From positions 1 through 18,718 of the forward strand of contig SLIE01000515.1 in assembly GCA_007135795.1 (NCBI GenBank): a stretch of 18,718 nucleotides of DNA, given 5' to 3'. A program made the position numbers and the translations under genes. How positions within the stretch are numbered: the first letter of the stretch is position 1; each line of letters begins with the position of its first letter. Positions 7,911 to 15,271 of the stretch are shown one piece after another. The notes beneath the pieces were generated by a model. That model was not told the origin of the DNA. It ran no database searches and saw only the letters and a list, made by a program, of their open reading frames with translations. The DNA is from Desulfobacterales bacterium (GTDB lineage Bacteria > Desulfobacterota > Desulfobacteria > Desulfobacterales > Desulfosalsimonadaceae).

Positions 7911-8084
7911 AGGAATCCTCCAGATAAATCAAGCTGGCAACGGATTTTTTCTTTTCTTCTTGCCCAGGGTGAAGATGATGTCAAATCCGGCCGTTTGCCA
8001 CAATGCCCCGCTTGACGCCGGGTTACAAAATATAGGGTTTGTTAAAACTTGACTTACAATCCAATTTCTGGGATACATCCGATC
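7911..8084. other. Intergenic region before the acyltransferase, with a weak promoter candidate
   Basis: This lies between the divergent acyl-CoA dehydrogenase remnant and the plsC-like gene. TTGACT at 8049-8054 is followed 17 bases later by GATACA at 8072-8077, a fair -35 box with a poor -10 box. If used, transcription would begin at or next to the chosen ATG. The minus strand holds about 35 open codons ending in FDIIFTLGKKK that I could not assign. Confidence 0.25.
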
Positions 8085-8828
8085 ATGAAAAGCAAAGTCT
8101 TATTCCTTCTTGTAAGAACATCAATTCCGATTATCATCTATACTCTGCTACTGGCTCCATTTATAATAATGACGGCACCCTTCAGCAGAAACAGAGTGCC
8201 ATCCTACTACCTGGGTAAATTCTGGTCATGGCTTATTCTCAAAACCAACGGAGTAAAACTGGTCACTCACGGTATGGATAACTTGTCCAAGAAACAATCC
8301 TATGTGTTTATATCAAATCACTTGAGTCACCTGGACACGCCGGCCTTGGCCATTGCCCTGCCCAATCAACTCAGATTTGTGGCCAAGGCTTCTCTTCAGA
8401 ATATTCCTTTATTCGGGTTTGCCGCCAGAATGGCAAAAATGATTTTCATTGACCGCGATAATTCAGAAAAATCAATCGAAACCATAAATAAAACCATTAA
8501 AGATCTGAAAAACGGAATCAGCGTGTTATTTTTCGGAGAAGGCACAAGAAGCATTGACGGCGAAATAAAACCCCTGAAAAAAGGCGGAGTGATCCTTGCC
8601 CTCAAGGCCGGTCTTCCCATCGTTCCCATTACAATCGTCGGCAGCGACAGACTCTTGGGCAGCGGAAAACTTTACGTTAAATCCGGAATTATAAACATAA
8701 TTGCAGGCGACTCGATTGACACAAGGGATTATTCCGAACAGACCATTGACACCCTCGTTGAAAAGATCCAGTCTGTTATGCTGGCAAATTATAAAAAATA
8801 CGCCGAAAATCATCTCAATCCGTCATAG
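8085..8828 (+). CDS. 1-acyl-sn-glycerol-3-phosphate acyltransferase-like protein (PlsC family)
   Basis: A 247-residue LPLAT-superfamily acyltransferase. An N-terminal hydrophobic segment (about residues 5-32) would anchor it to the inner membrane. Catalytic block I is NHLSHLD at 78-84 (N-H-x4-D form), the glycerol-phosphate block III is FGEGTRS at 150-156, and block IV is IVPI around 179-182. Enzymes of this type move an acyl chain from acyl-ACP or acyl-CoA to the 2-position of lysophosphatidic acid. The ATG at 8085 is preferred over an in-frame TTG at 8049, because similarity starts with MKSKVLFLL and GGGA lies about 11 bases upstream. The gene stands alone and is visibly richer in A+T (many AAA, ATT and AAT codons) than the receptor gene downstream, which may mean separate acquisition. 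A paralogous role, such as ornithine-lipid synthesis, is also possible. Confidence 0.87.
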   Translation: MKSKVLFLLVRTSIPIIIYTLLLAPFIIMTAPFSRNRVPSYYLGKFWSWLILKTNGVKLVTHGMDNLSKKQSYVFISNHLSHLDTPALAIALPNQLRFVAKASLQNIPLFGFAARMAKMIFIDRDNSEKSIETINKTIKDLKNGISVLFFGEGTRSIDGEIKPLKKGGVILALKAGLPIVPITIVGSDRLLGSGKLYVKSGIINIIAGDSIDTRDYSEQTIDTLVEKIQSVMLANYKKYAENHLNPS

Positions 8829-9178
8829 CACATAATATAATCTATGTGATACGGGGTATAGCGGCATTGTGACCTGATCCTGGAAATTAAGGACCTGTGG
8901 GATTGCCTGGAGAAGGTGAATATGCAATGCATTTGTAAAAAGTTCAAATATGCAAGGATCCGGCTGTGAAATTGAAGAAGAGGCAACTATCTCAATTAAG
9001 ATAAAAACCTGGAGCTTATACTATCTTTTTTGGGCATGAAAAGGTGGTTCTAAAGCTCACAAATAGCTACCCATTGAGACTATTTGATTATTTATCAATG
9101 CTATAGCGTGGTCCGACCCCAGACGCCACCCAGACGAACAATATCACGCTTTCACACTGCGCTTCTATGGCCGGCACG
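8829..9178. other. Gene-free stretch between plsC-like gene and TonB receptor
   Basis: No convincing gene is seen. CACATA and TATGTG (8829-8848) form a 6-bp inverted repeat with an 8-base loop right after the acyltransferase stop codon. Near 9108-9121 is GTGGTCCGACCCC, a phrase resembling the ends of REP-associated elements; I could not find a partner copy. Short open frames near 8875-8970 lack start sites and family resemblance. Confidence 0.4.
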
Positions 9179-11320
9179 TCATAGTTGGCAGGCGATCCTG
9201 ATGCCGCCGAAAAATGTTCTTCCCGGGGCGGGTTCGAAATAGCGGCCCCCGGCAGCATTGATGCGTACGTTGGCGATGTAGGTTTCGTCTAACAGGTTGT
9301 CGGCACCGGCAAATGGTTCAAGAGTCCATCGACCGATATGCCGCGCCAATCCCAATCGTGCGTTGACGACCGTGTAGGCTTCGTTTTTGAGGGTGTTTTC
9401 ATCATCCACGTAAAACGAACCGGCGTACCGGACATCGCCCGATGTATAAAAACCGGAATGGTGCTGGTAGCTCAATTCGAAGAACCAGAGATGGTGAGGC
9501 AGCCCAGGTACCTGATTACCGGACAGATCAACGCCGGCTTTGTCGAAGGTTTCGAACTCCGCGTTCAAATAGGTGTAGGCCGTGTGCAGGCGCAATCCCT
9601 GCCCCAGGTTCTTGGTCAGACCGATTTCCGCCCCCGTTCGCCGCGACTCTCCGGCATTGCGGTAGAACACCCGATCGGTGTCATCTCTGAAAGCGATCAA
9701 CTCGTCTCTGAGGCGGATCAGAAACAGCGCCGCATCGAGGGTGAAGCCGCCGCCGAAATTCATTTTCGCGCCGACTTCATAATTGACGGCCTTTTGTGGT
9801 TCGATGTCGGGATTGATGCCGCCGCCTCCCTCGGGGCGGTTGACCACCTCCGTGGTGGTGGGCGTTTCAAATGATTGTGCGACATTCGCGTAGATGCGCA
9901 CGGCGCGGGCCGGTGCGTGCAGGAGGCCGAAGCGGCCCGTGAATTGATCAAACGTCCGGGAGCCGGAGTCATCATCATCGTCGGCCGGCCGGCGGTCGTC
10001 GATGCTGAAGCGCACATTGTCGTAGCGCCCGCCCGCCAGAATGGTCCAGGCGGGCGTCAGGTCGACCTCCCCCTGCAGATATCCCCCTATCGAGGTGACT
10101 GACTCATCCTGGTCCAGGAGCAATGTGTCGCCGGGTCGTCCGCCGATACTGTCATAATTGACCCGGTCATCGGCCTGATGGGCAATGTCGATGCCGGATA
10201 CCAGGCGCTGGTCACGGCCGAAAAAACCCGTTCCCATATCGTATTGCAGCCGCCCGCCCACAATTTTTCGTTCCAGCTCTATAAACCGGAACGGCACGGC
10301 ATTATCCAGATCCCTGCGGCCGAAGTAACCGGCCGCTTCCAGATATTGACGGGTGGCCGTTTCGCGGCGGTAAACCATCCCCACGCGATGCTCGGACAGC
10401 TCTTCGCCGGTATTGTAAAGTAGATTTAACGGTGCGGCCTGCTGCCGGTCTTCGTCGACCTGTGCGGCGGTCAACCCCCCCGGGTCCTGCGCTTGGGGCA
10501 TTCGTACGGCATTGAGGAGCAACGTAAGATCCGAGTGCGCATCCATATCCACACGCAGTCGGCTGCTGAAGACGGTTCTTTCGGCCCGGCTGTGGTCGCG
10601 AAACCCACCCGTTTCCAAATGGGACAGGGCGGCAAAGGCATTGACCGCCCCTTGTTGCCCCCCGCCTTTGACCACGGTTTTCCACAATCCGTATTCGCCG
10701 GCAAGCCCCCTGGTTTCCAGAAACGTCTGCTGAGGCCCTTCCTGGGTGATGATGTTGATGACCCCGCCGGAGGCGTTTCCGTACAATGCGGATACAGGGC
10801 CGCGCATCACCTCCATCCGGCTGATCAGATCCGGGTCTATGATTTCTACCGCGTTTTGTCCGTCGGGAAGCGTAAGCGGAATCCCGTCCATGTAGATCTG
10901 AATACCACGGATGCCGAAAGCCGCCCGGGCCCCGAATCCGCGTATCGATATGCGCAGATCCTGCGCAAAATTAAATTCATTCTGCGTGAAGACCCCGGGC
11001 ACTCTGGCCAGGGCGTCATCCAGGGTGATCGCCGGGCGACCCTGTCGGATATCCTCTCCCGCAACCATCGAAACGGCCGCTGGAACGCGTGCGGCTTCGG
11101 AAACCATGCGCGTGGCCGTCACCACTACGGGTTCGAGCTGAACTGCTGTCCCGGCGGCATCGTTCTCCTGACTTTCCGTCATCGCGGCCGCAACCGGAAC
11201 GATACATGCCACCAGGCAGAAAACAGCAATGAGCATCCGGATAGAAAATTGTTTTTCAGGTACCCGCGTGCACTGGTCCAGGGCATGGCGAATCTGGTCA
11301 TGGTTGTCCGTGAACGCCAT
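9179..11320 (-). CDS. TonB-dependent outer-membrane receptor
   Basis: A 713-residue receptor if started at the ATG at 11320. A signal sequence (hydrophobic LIAVFCLVACIVPVAAA, about residues 30-46) is followed by the TonB-box-like EPVVVTATR at 63-71. Next comes a plug domain with TLDDALARVPGV, SIRGFGAR and MEVMRGPVSALYGNASGGVINI, then a beta barrel of about 500 residues with many YxxG and RxxGxE strands. Such receptors import iron chelates, cobalamin or other scarce ligands with energy from TonB-ExbBD; none of those genes is nearby and the ligand is unknown. The frame is open to 11626. I chose 11320 because it keeps positive residues before the hydrophobic core; ATGs at 11347 and 11236 are alternatives. 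The C-terminus ends IACQL rather than in the usual aromatic residue, which is slightly odd for a barrel. Confidence 0.88.
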   Translation of the reverse strand: MAFTDNHDQIRHALDQCTRVPEKQFSIRMLIAVFCLVACIVPVAAAMTESQENDAAGTAVQLEPVVVTATRMVSEAARVPAAVSMVAGEDIRQGRPAITLDDALARVPGVFTQNEFNFAQDLRISIRGFGARAAFGIRGIQIYMDGIPLTLPDGQNAVEIIDPDLISRMEVMRGPVSALYGNASGGVINIITQEGPQQTFLETRGLAGEYGLWKTVVKGGGQQGAVNAFAALSHLETGGFRDHSRAERTVFSSRLRVDMDAHSDLTLLLNAVRMPQAQDPGGLTAAQVDEDRQQAAPLNLLYNTGEELSEHRVGMVYRRETATRQYLEAAGYFGRRDLDNAVPFRFIELERKIVGGRLQYDMGTGFFGRDQRLVSGIDIAHQADDRVNYDSIGGRPGDTLLLDQDESVTSIGGYLQGEVDLTPAWTILAGGRYDNVRFSIDDRRPADDDDDSGSRTFDQFTGRFGLLHAPARAVRIYANVAQSFETPTTTEVVNRPEGGGGINPDIEPQKAVNYEVGAKMNFGGGFTLDAALFLIRLRDELIAFRDDTDRVFYRNAGESRRTGAEIGLTKNLGQGLRLHTAYTYLNAEFETFDKAGVDLSGNQVPGLPHHLWFFELSYQHHSGFYTSGDVRYAGSFYVDDENTLKNEAYTVVNARLGLARHIGRWTLEPFAGADNLLDETYIANVRINAAGGRYFEPAPGRTFFGGIRIACQL

Positions 11321-11672
11321 GCTCCTGACCGATTTGCCTCGGCTCATGGTGTAATGGATGAAGATGCTGAGAAAGCTGTGTTGGCGTTCAAGGTTCTCCT
11401 TGTTCCTAAAATTTGTCTTGTCCAGGGCGATGTGCATATAGAACAACGATTCAAGAGAAAAGTTAACGGCTGTTCTATGCGTGTCAAGCGGCCGTGCCAG
11501 CGGTTTTGAGCACTCCAGGAAAATGGGGTTTCCATTGATTATCCGGACAGCAGGAAGTATTGTTGAGGGTATATTCGGTAACGCACAATCAGCAAAAACA
11601 AAGAAGGTTAATTGTAATGAACGCACAGGAAGTCTAAGCGTCTGTCAATTATATTACTCAGGAAACGAAAAA
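11321..11672. other. Divergent intergenic region upstream of the receptor and protease fragment
   Basis: The receptor frame is open through most of this region on the minus strand, but the sequence does not look like protein and probably forms a leader. A minus-strand promoter candidate is TTGACA (11482-11487 read in reverse) with TAACTT (11460-11465) 16 bases on, giving a leader of about 130 bases. No riboswitch or Fur-box-like palindrome was recognised. Confidence 0.3.
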
Positions 11673-12221
11673 ATGTGGATCACAGCTCATCGTAACCGAT
11701 TATCATATCTGCTCCTGGCGCTTGTCTTCGCGTGGATTGTTACAGGACCCTGCCTTTCCGTCCCGGCCGCCGCCATGGAAGCAACCCTGCTGCATGACGC
11801 CCCAGGGCTCCGGACAGACGCCGCCCCCATAAACCCGGCGGTAGTGCTGCACCAGCGCGGTGTGACATGGGACTCGCAGCTTTTTGCCGCAGGCCCCCCT
11901 GAAAGCCTCGTCCTGGATCTGTTCGAGGGTTCCCGACACACCGCCACCCTGCTCATGAGTGAAACCGGACCGGCGGGTGACGTGGTATGGGTCGGCCATA
12001 TCGAGGGACAACCCAACAGCCGGGTGACCTTGGTAACGCACGGCCCCTCCGCCTCGTTCGCTTTCGGCTCGATTCCGGAAGGGTCCGGATTGTGCTGGTC
12101 AAACTACAGAGGATACGCATATGATGTGGAAATATACAGGCCGAAAACGGCCGGCTTTTGCGGAAGAACCCGGGCCGGGGGAGGAATCGGTGTGGGATTA
12201 CCCGAGGCCGCCGAGGGTTGA
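11673..12221 (+). pseudogene. Truncated secreted metalloprotease: signal peptide and propeptide only
   Basis: The ATG at 11673 follows AGGAAA at 11660-11665 and opens a signal peptide (WITAHRNR, hydrophobic core, SVPAAAMEA). Then come LVLDLFEGSRHTATL and DVVWVGHIEGQPNSRVTLV, which I recognise as the N-terminal propeptide phrase of secreted zinc metalloproteases (reprolysin- or thermolysin-like). No HExxH catalytic motif follows. Family-like sequence ends around GYAYDVEI, exactly where the DUF427 gene begins at 12121, and the last 33 residues are only a shadow of that gene. I infer that the catalytic part was lost when the DUF427 segment joined. It could still produce a 182-residue exported protein. 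The divergent TonB receptor is the upstream neighbour. Confidence 0.6.
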
Positions 12222-12636
12222 ACCGGACAGTCGCCGAATCGAGGTTTATGCCGAAAATGAGAAAATTGCCGATACCCGCCGGGCATACCGGGTTCTGGAA
12301 ACCGCCAGTCCGCCGACATTTTACCTGCCACCGCAAGACGTGAACCGCGATCTGCTGATTGCCCTGACGAATCGCACGTATTGCGAGTGGAAAGGAGAAG
12401 CCAGGTACTGGGCGCTTGCCTCTGATCGTGATAAAAAGTCGGTCGGATGGAACTACCCGGAGCCGACTGCGCCTTATGAAGTCATCAAAGCATATTTTTC
12501 ATTCTACCCCGCAGCGGTTGCGTGTTTTGTCGATGGTCAGAAAGTGCGCCCCCAGCCCGGAAAATTCTATGGCGGATGGGTGACGGATGAAATAGTGGGG
12601 CCGTTTAAAGGGGAGCCCGGCAGCTCGGATTGGTAA
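12121..12636 (+). CDS. DUF427 domain-containing protein
   Basis: A 171-residue soluble protein. The N-terminal GPGEESVWDYPRPPRVEP, then KIADTRRAYRVLETASPPTF, LPPQDV, CEWKGEARYW and WNYPEP, and finally the ending GKFYGGWVTDEIVGPFKG are the typical DUF427 phrases in the usual order, so the gene looks complete. AGAGGA at 12108-12113 lies seven bases before the ATG at 12121; a second ATG follows immediately. The family is a small beta-rich fold of unknown function, often found as a stand-alone gene. It overlaps the protease fragment by about 100 bases, so the two are not a normal operon. Its 3' end converges with the SDR gene with only 37 bp between them, and no terminator was seen there. Confidence 0.87.
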   Translation: MMWKYTGRKRPAFAEEPGPGEESVWDYPRPPRVEPDSRRIEVYAENEKIADTRRAYRVLETASPPTFYLPPQDVNRDLLIALTNRTYCEWKGEARYWALASDRDKKSVGWNYPEPTAPYEVIKAYFSFYPAAVACFVDGQKVRPQPGKFYGGWVTDEIVGPFKGEPGSSDW

Positions 12637-12673
12637 GAAGAAGGAAGGCGGCAATAGAATGCGCCTCCTGTGC

Positions 12674-13444
12674 TTACTCGACGTATATCATCTTCCGGGT
12701 CATGCCGCCATCGACAATAAAGTTCTGTCCCGTAATAAACTCTGCCTCGCCCGAGGCCAGAAAGGCGGCCAGGGCGGCCACATCCCGGGGATCTCCCACC
12801 CGGCCGGCCGGGTGTTGGGCATGATCCGCCGCTGTGAGTTCCGGTTCGGTCTGTTTTTTTCGTTTTTGCCATGCACGGGTTTCAATCCAGCCGGGGCTTA
12901 TGCAGTTAACACGGATTTCCGGGCCAAGGCTTACGGCCAGCGCATGGGTTAGGGCGGTAATACCGCCCTTGGATGCCGAATACGATTCGGTGTGGGGCTC
13001 GGACTGCATCGCCCGGGTGGAAGCGATGGTTATGATGCAGCCCCTGGTGTTGTGCAGGTGCGGCGCGCCGTGCTTGGCGCATAAAAAACACCCGGTCAGG
13101 TTGACGTTGATCACCCGCTGCCATTCATCCAGGGTAAGCTCGGTTACGGGGACGCCCGAAAAGCCGATGCCCGCATTGCAGACCAGGACATCGAGCCGGC
13201 CAAAGGCGTCCACCGCGCTGGACACAGCTTGGGTCACATCCTCCTCTTTGGACACATCACAAACCGCTGCTGCCGCATGCCCGATCCGGGATAACGTGGA
13301 TATGGCCTCTTCGCAAGCCTCGGGGTCCGCATCTGCGATCAAAACAGCCATGCCGTCCTGCAGGAACCGCTCGGCAATGGCCCGGCCGATCCCCTGGGCG
13401 CCGCCGGTGACAAGTGCGCCGCGCGCTGTCGTCTTTTCTGACAT
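12674..13444 (-). CDS. SDR family NAD-dependent oxidoreductase
   Basis: A classical short-chain dehydrogenase of 256 residues. The cofactor loop TGGAQGIG is at 13-20. Asp38 at the end of beta 2 favours NAD over NADP. CNAG is at 89-92, and the catalytic set is N115, S142, Y155 and K159 (YSASK). The C-terminal GQNFIVDGGMTRKM is typical of the fold. AGGAGG lies three bases before the ATG at 13444; an in-frame TTG at 13468 is less likely. The family oxidises or reduces alcohol/ketone groups on sugars, fatty acids or steroids; the substrate is not evident. A basic insertion near residue 200 (QKRKKQTE, in the substrate-loop region) may mark its subgroup. The SRPBCC gene diverges from it across about 180 bp and may share a regulatory region. 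Confidence 0.9.
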   Translation of the reverse strand: MSEKTTARGALVTGGAQGIGRAIAERFLQDGMAVLIADADPEACEEAISTLSRIGHAAAAVCDVSKEEDVTQAVSSAVDAFGRLDVLVCNAGIGFSGVPVTELTLDEWQRVINVNLTGCFLCAKHGAPHLHNTRGCIITIASTRAMQSEPHTESYSASKGGITALTHALAVSLGPEIRVNCISPGWIETRAWQKRKKQTEPELTAADHAQHPAGRVGDPRDVAALAAFLASGEAEFITGQNFIVDGGMTRKMIYVE

Positions 13445-13624
13445 ATGCCTCCTTTTTCCGTCGAGCAATCTGCTTTTATTGAAATAAATCCTTCATTTTC
13501 CGGGTTTTTGCGGGCATCCACTGCGGGCTCCACTGATTCCTGCCGGTGGTTAGAAAAAACCAGCCTCGCGCGCGAAGACATCTATTTTGCCTTTCTGCTT
13601 GCGAAATCGCATTCCAGCAATATA

Positions 13625-14161
13625 ATGACGTTTGAAACCCCTGCAAACGAAAACGGCAGGCCCGCTTTGCAACAGGAATACACTTATGGGACAACCCGTT
13701 TGAAACTATATCGCATCCGCCGAACACAGATATTGCCGACCACCATTGAGTCCGCCTGGGAATTTTTTTCCTCTCCGCTCAACCTTCCGGGTATCACACC
13801 CCCATGGCTGAATCTCGAGGTTGTTTCCCCCGATACCGGGGAAATGTTTCCGGGTATGGTGATATGCTATCGGGTTACGCCCCTTGCAGGTATCCCGCTT
13901 ACATGGATTACTGAGATCACCCATTTTGAAAAACACCGTTATTTCGTTGACGAACAGCGATTTGGCCCCTACCGGTTCTGGCACCATCAGCATTTTTTCA
14001 TGCCGGTGGGACGCGGCGTCGAGATCACGGACACAGTGCACTATGGTTTTGCATTCGGGCCTTTCGGAAGGTTGGCGCATGCGCTCATAATCCGGCAAAA
14101 ACTGGCAGAGATCTTCGATTTTCGCCACAATAGACTTAAGGCGCTTTTCCACGACTCTTGA
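13625..14161 (+). CDS. SRPBCC family ligand-binding protein
   Basis: The core reads LKLYRIRRTQILPTTIESAW, then FFSSPLNLPGITPPWLNLEVV and later FGPYRFWHHQHFF, with C-terminal IIRQKLAEIFDFRHNRLKALF. This is the START/Bet v1-like (SRPBCC) pattern: a curved sheet around a long C-terminal helix that holds a hydrophobic ligand. Relatives are often labelled cyclase/dehydrase or, wrongly, CDP-paratose 2-epimerase. The frame is open from 13445. I use the ATG at 13625 (178 residues), but the upstream signal is weak, and a TTG near 13698, right before the conserved core, is possible. It is divergent from the SDR gene, and a shared role with lipids or aromatic compounds is conceivable but not shown. Confidence 0.82.
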   Translation: MTFETPANENGRPALQQEYTYGTTRLKLYRIRRTQILPTTIESAWEFFSSPLNLPGITPPWLNLEVVSPDTGEMFPGMVICYRVTPLAGIPLTWITEITHFEKHRYFVDEQRFGPYRFWHHQHFFMPVGRGVEITDTVHYGFAFGPFGRLAHALIIRQKLAEIFDFRHNRLKALFHDS

Positions 14162-14224
14162 CGCTTTTGCACTGATCCGGCACCCGTATTATTTTATCAG
14201 GCGGCAGGACCCCGGCCCGCCCTG

Positions 14225-14389
14225 ATGGCGACGAATCCGCTTTGTTTTTCAAATATAACAGACCACGGACATTTCATGCCATACTTTTTGCCGGATCGAG
14301 GGGATCGCAGGGGTAAGATTCTCAAGGGGGCCTGGTTGGAAGAAATCCCGGGTGACGGGCGCTATACGATTTGCGACGCGAAGAGATGA
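14225..14389 (+). CDS. Small hypothetical protein, doubtful
   Basis: A 54-codon frame starting at ATG, with protein-like composition (HFMPYFLPDRGDRRGKILKG, then AWLEEIPGDGRYTICDAKR). No clear ribosome binding site precedes it. It faces the MoaD-like gene, 37 bp from it. I do not recognise the family; it may be the tail of a lost gene. The flanking 14162-14224 holds nothing else. Confidence 0.3.
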   Translation: MATNPLCFSNITDHGHFMPYFLPDRGDRRGKILKGAWLEEIPGDGRYTICDAKR

Positions 14390-14426
14390 ATTTCCGGCCG
14401 CTGGCAAACCCCGGTATAAAGTCAGT

Positions 14427-14660
14427 TTATCCGCCCACGGGCGGTGAAAGGGTTACCTGGTCGCCGTCCTTAAGGACCGTGTCGAAGCCGGCCACCTTGT
14501 TGTTGACAAAGATGATCTTGATATCTTTCTTGGGGAGCCCGAGCCGTTCGACGAGGGCATTGACCGTTTCGCCCTCAGTGATTTCGTTCTGAGTGCTTTC
14601 TCGAAAATCGCAGGTATCTCCTTCAGCCAGGGTGGCAAAGCACTTGAGATGAATTTTCAT
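14427..14660 (-). CDS. MoaD/ThiS family sulfur-carrier protein
   Basis: A 77-residue beta-grasp protein ending in PPVGG, the di-glycine tail that is adenylated and thiocarboxylated in MoaD and ThiS. IFVNNKVAGFDTVLKDGDQVTLSPPVGG is the classic C-terminal half of the family. The ATG at 14660 has GGAG six bases upstream; an in-frame ATG at 14678 is less well placed. MoaD donates sulfur to the dithiolene of molybdopterin or tungstopterin, whereas ThiS serves thiazole synthesis. The sequence alone cannot separate them, but I lean to a MoaD-like carrier. In anaerobes such carriers often sit beside aldehyde:ferredoxin oxidoreductase or a MoeB/ThiF activating enzyme; neither is present here, so it stands alone. 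Confidence 0.85.
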   Translation of the reverse strand: MKIHLKCFATLAEGDTCDFRESTQNEITEGETVNALVERLGLPKKDIKIIFVNNKVAGFDTVLKDGDQVTLSPPVGG

Positions 14661-14931
14661 GGGGTTCTCCTTTAGCAAATATTTGATTCCAATGGGTTTC
14701 TCCAGGTCTTTACAAAACCCTTTTCTCGCGGAGCTCGGGACAATGCTTGGTTCCCCCTCGGTCGCGGTTCCATCGTCTCATTGCCAGAGACAGAGGGAAA
14801 ACCCGCATATGCAAAACATAAAACTCGCAACTTAAATCTGCCAACATTCTTCCGGAGTCTTTCGCCTTATGGCAAGCACTTCTTGCAATGGGCATGTAGC
14901 ACTCCTGGGCATTATGAAAAAGGCACCTTGA

Positions 14932-14967
14932 GTCTGACAATCCTGTCCGACCCAAAATTAAGGGTCG
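14932..14967. repeat. Two overlapping inverted repeats
   Basis: GTCTGACA and TGTCCGAC (14932-14951, one mismatch, 4-base spacer) overlap CGACCC and GGGTCG (14948-14967, perfect, 8-base spacer). They could be regulator binding sites or alternative RNA hairpins. No T-run follows on either strand. Confidence 0.35.
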
Positions 14968-15055
14968 AAACGGCAAATAATCAGCCCCAATAGCTATTCA
15001 GAGACCCCCATTTTCGGATCGGATGGCAATCTTTCTGATGGCGCGCCATTTTGAG

Positions 15056-15083
15056 TTGTGTGCCGCATGGCAGATGTTATATT
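15056..15083 (+). promoter_or_regulatory. Candidate promoter for the AbfD-like gene
   Basis: TTGTGT (15056-15061) and TATATT (15078-15083) are 16 bases apart, in an A+T-rich patch just upstream of the decapitated frame and the AbfD-like gene. Eye-based, and common by chance. Confidence 0.3.
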
Positions 15084-15106
15084 GTAGAATAGTTTTGAGT
15101 GATTAA

Positions 15107-15271
15107 GTTTCGCTTGACGGTTTCGGGGTCGGCTGCCCGGTCGATTCGGTCATCGAAAAGGCGCTATTCCACACCGACTGGCTTGACCAAGCCGGTTTTT
15201 TGGCGTGCGGCATTACCTATGACGCCACCCCTGGCAACCTGGAAAAGGAAGGAACCATACCATGCCACTAA
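15107..15271 (+). pseudogene. Tail of a decapitated gene upstream of the AbfD-like gene
   Basis: Directly after an in-frame TAA at 15104-15106, 54 codons read as convincing protein: SLDGFGVGCPVDSVIEKALF, then TDWLDQAGFLACGITYD and a Lys/Glu-rich end. There is no usable start codon or ribosome binding site at its head. Its stop codon overlaps the start of the AbfD-like gene by 10 bases, the arrangement expected for the last codons of an upstream operon partner. I infer that the 5' part of that partner was deleted, with a junction near 15100. I do not recognise the family. Confidence 0.45.

Larger units (their letters stand above)
14661..15106. other. Gene-free stretch upstream of MoaD-like and AbfD-like genes
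   Basis: About 445 bp with no supportable gene. It holds two overlapping inverted repeats at 14932-14967 and the palindrome ATGGCGCGCCAT at 15038-15049. On the minus strand it would be the leader of the MoaD-like gene; no Moco or tungsten riboswitch structure was recognised by eye. Confidence 0.4.

Noticed and set aside
8049..8084. TTG at 8049 as the start of the acyltransferase
   Set aside because: It adds 12 residues outside the family core, and the TTG forms part of a possible -35 box.
10493..11509. A 338-codon open frame on the plus strand inside the TonB receptor gene
   Set aside because: It is antisense to clear plug-domain sequence and shows no family phrases of its own; high G+C makes such shadows common.
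12122..12221. A C-terminal domain for the protease-propeptide frame beyond 12120
   Set aside because: This stretch is the out-of-frame shadow of the DUF427 gene and is Gly/Ala-rich without motifs.
14710..14976. An 88-codon minus-strand frame upstream of the MoaD-like gene
   Set aside because: No ribosome binding site, no signal peptide and no family resemblance; composition is not protein-like.
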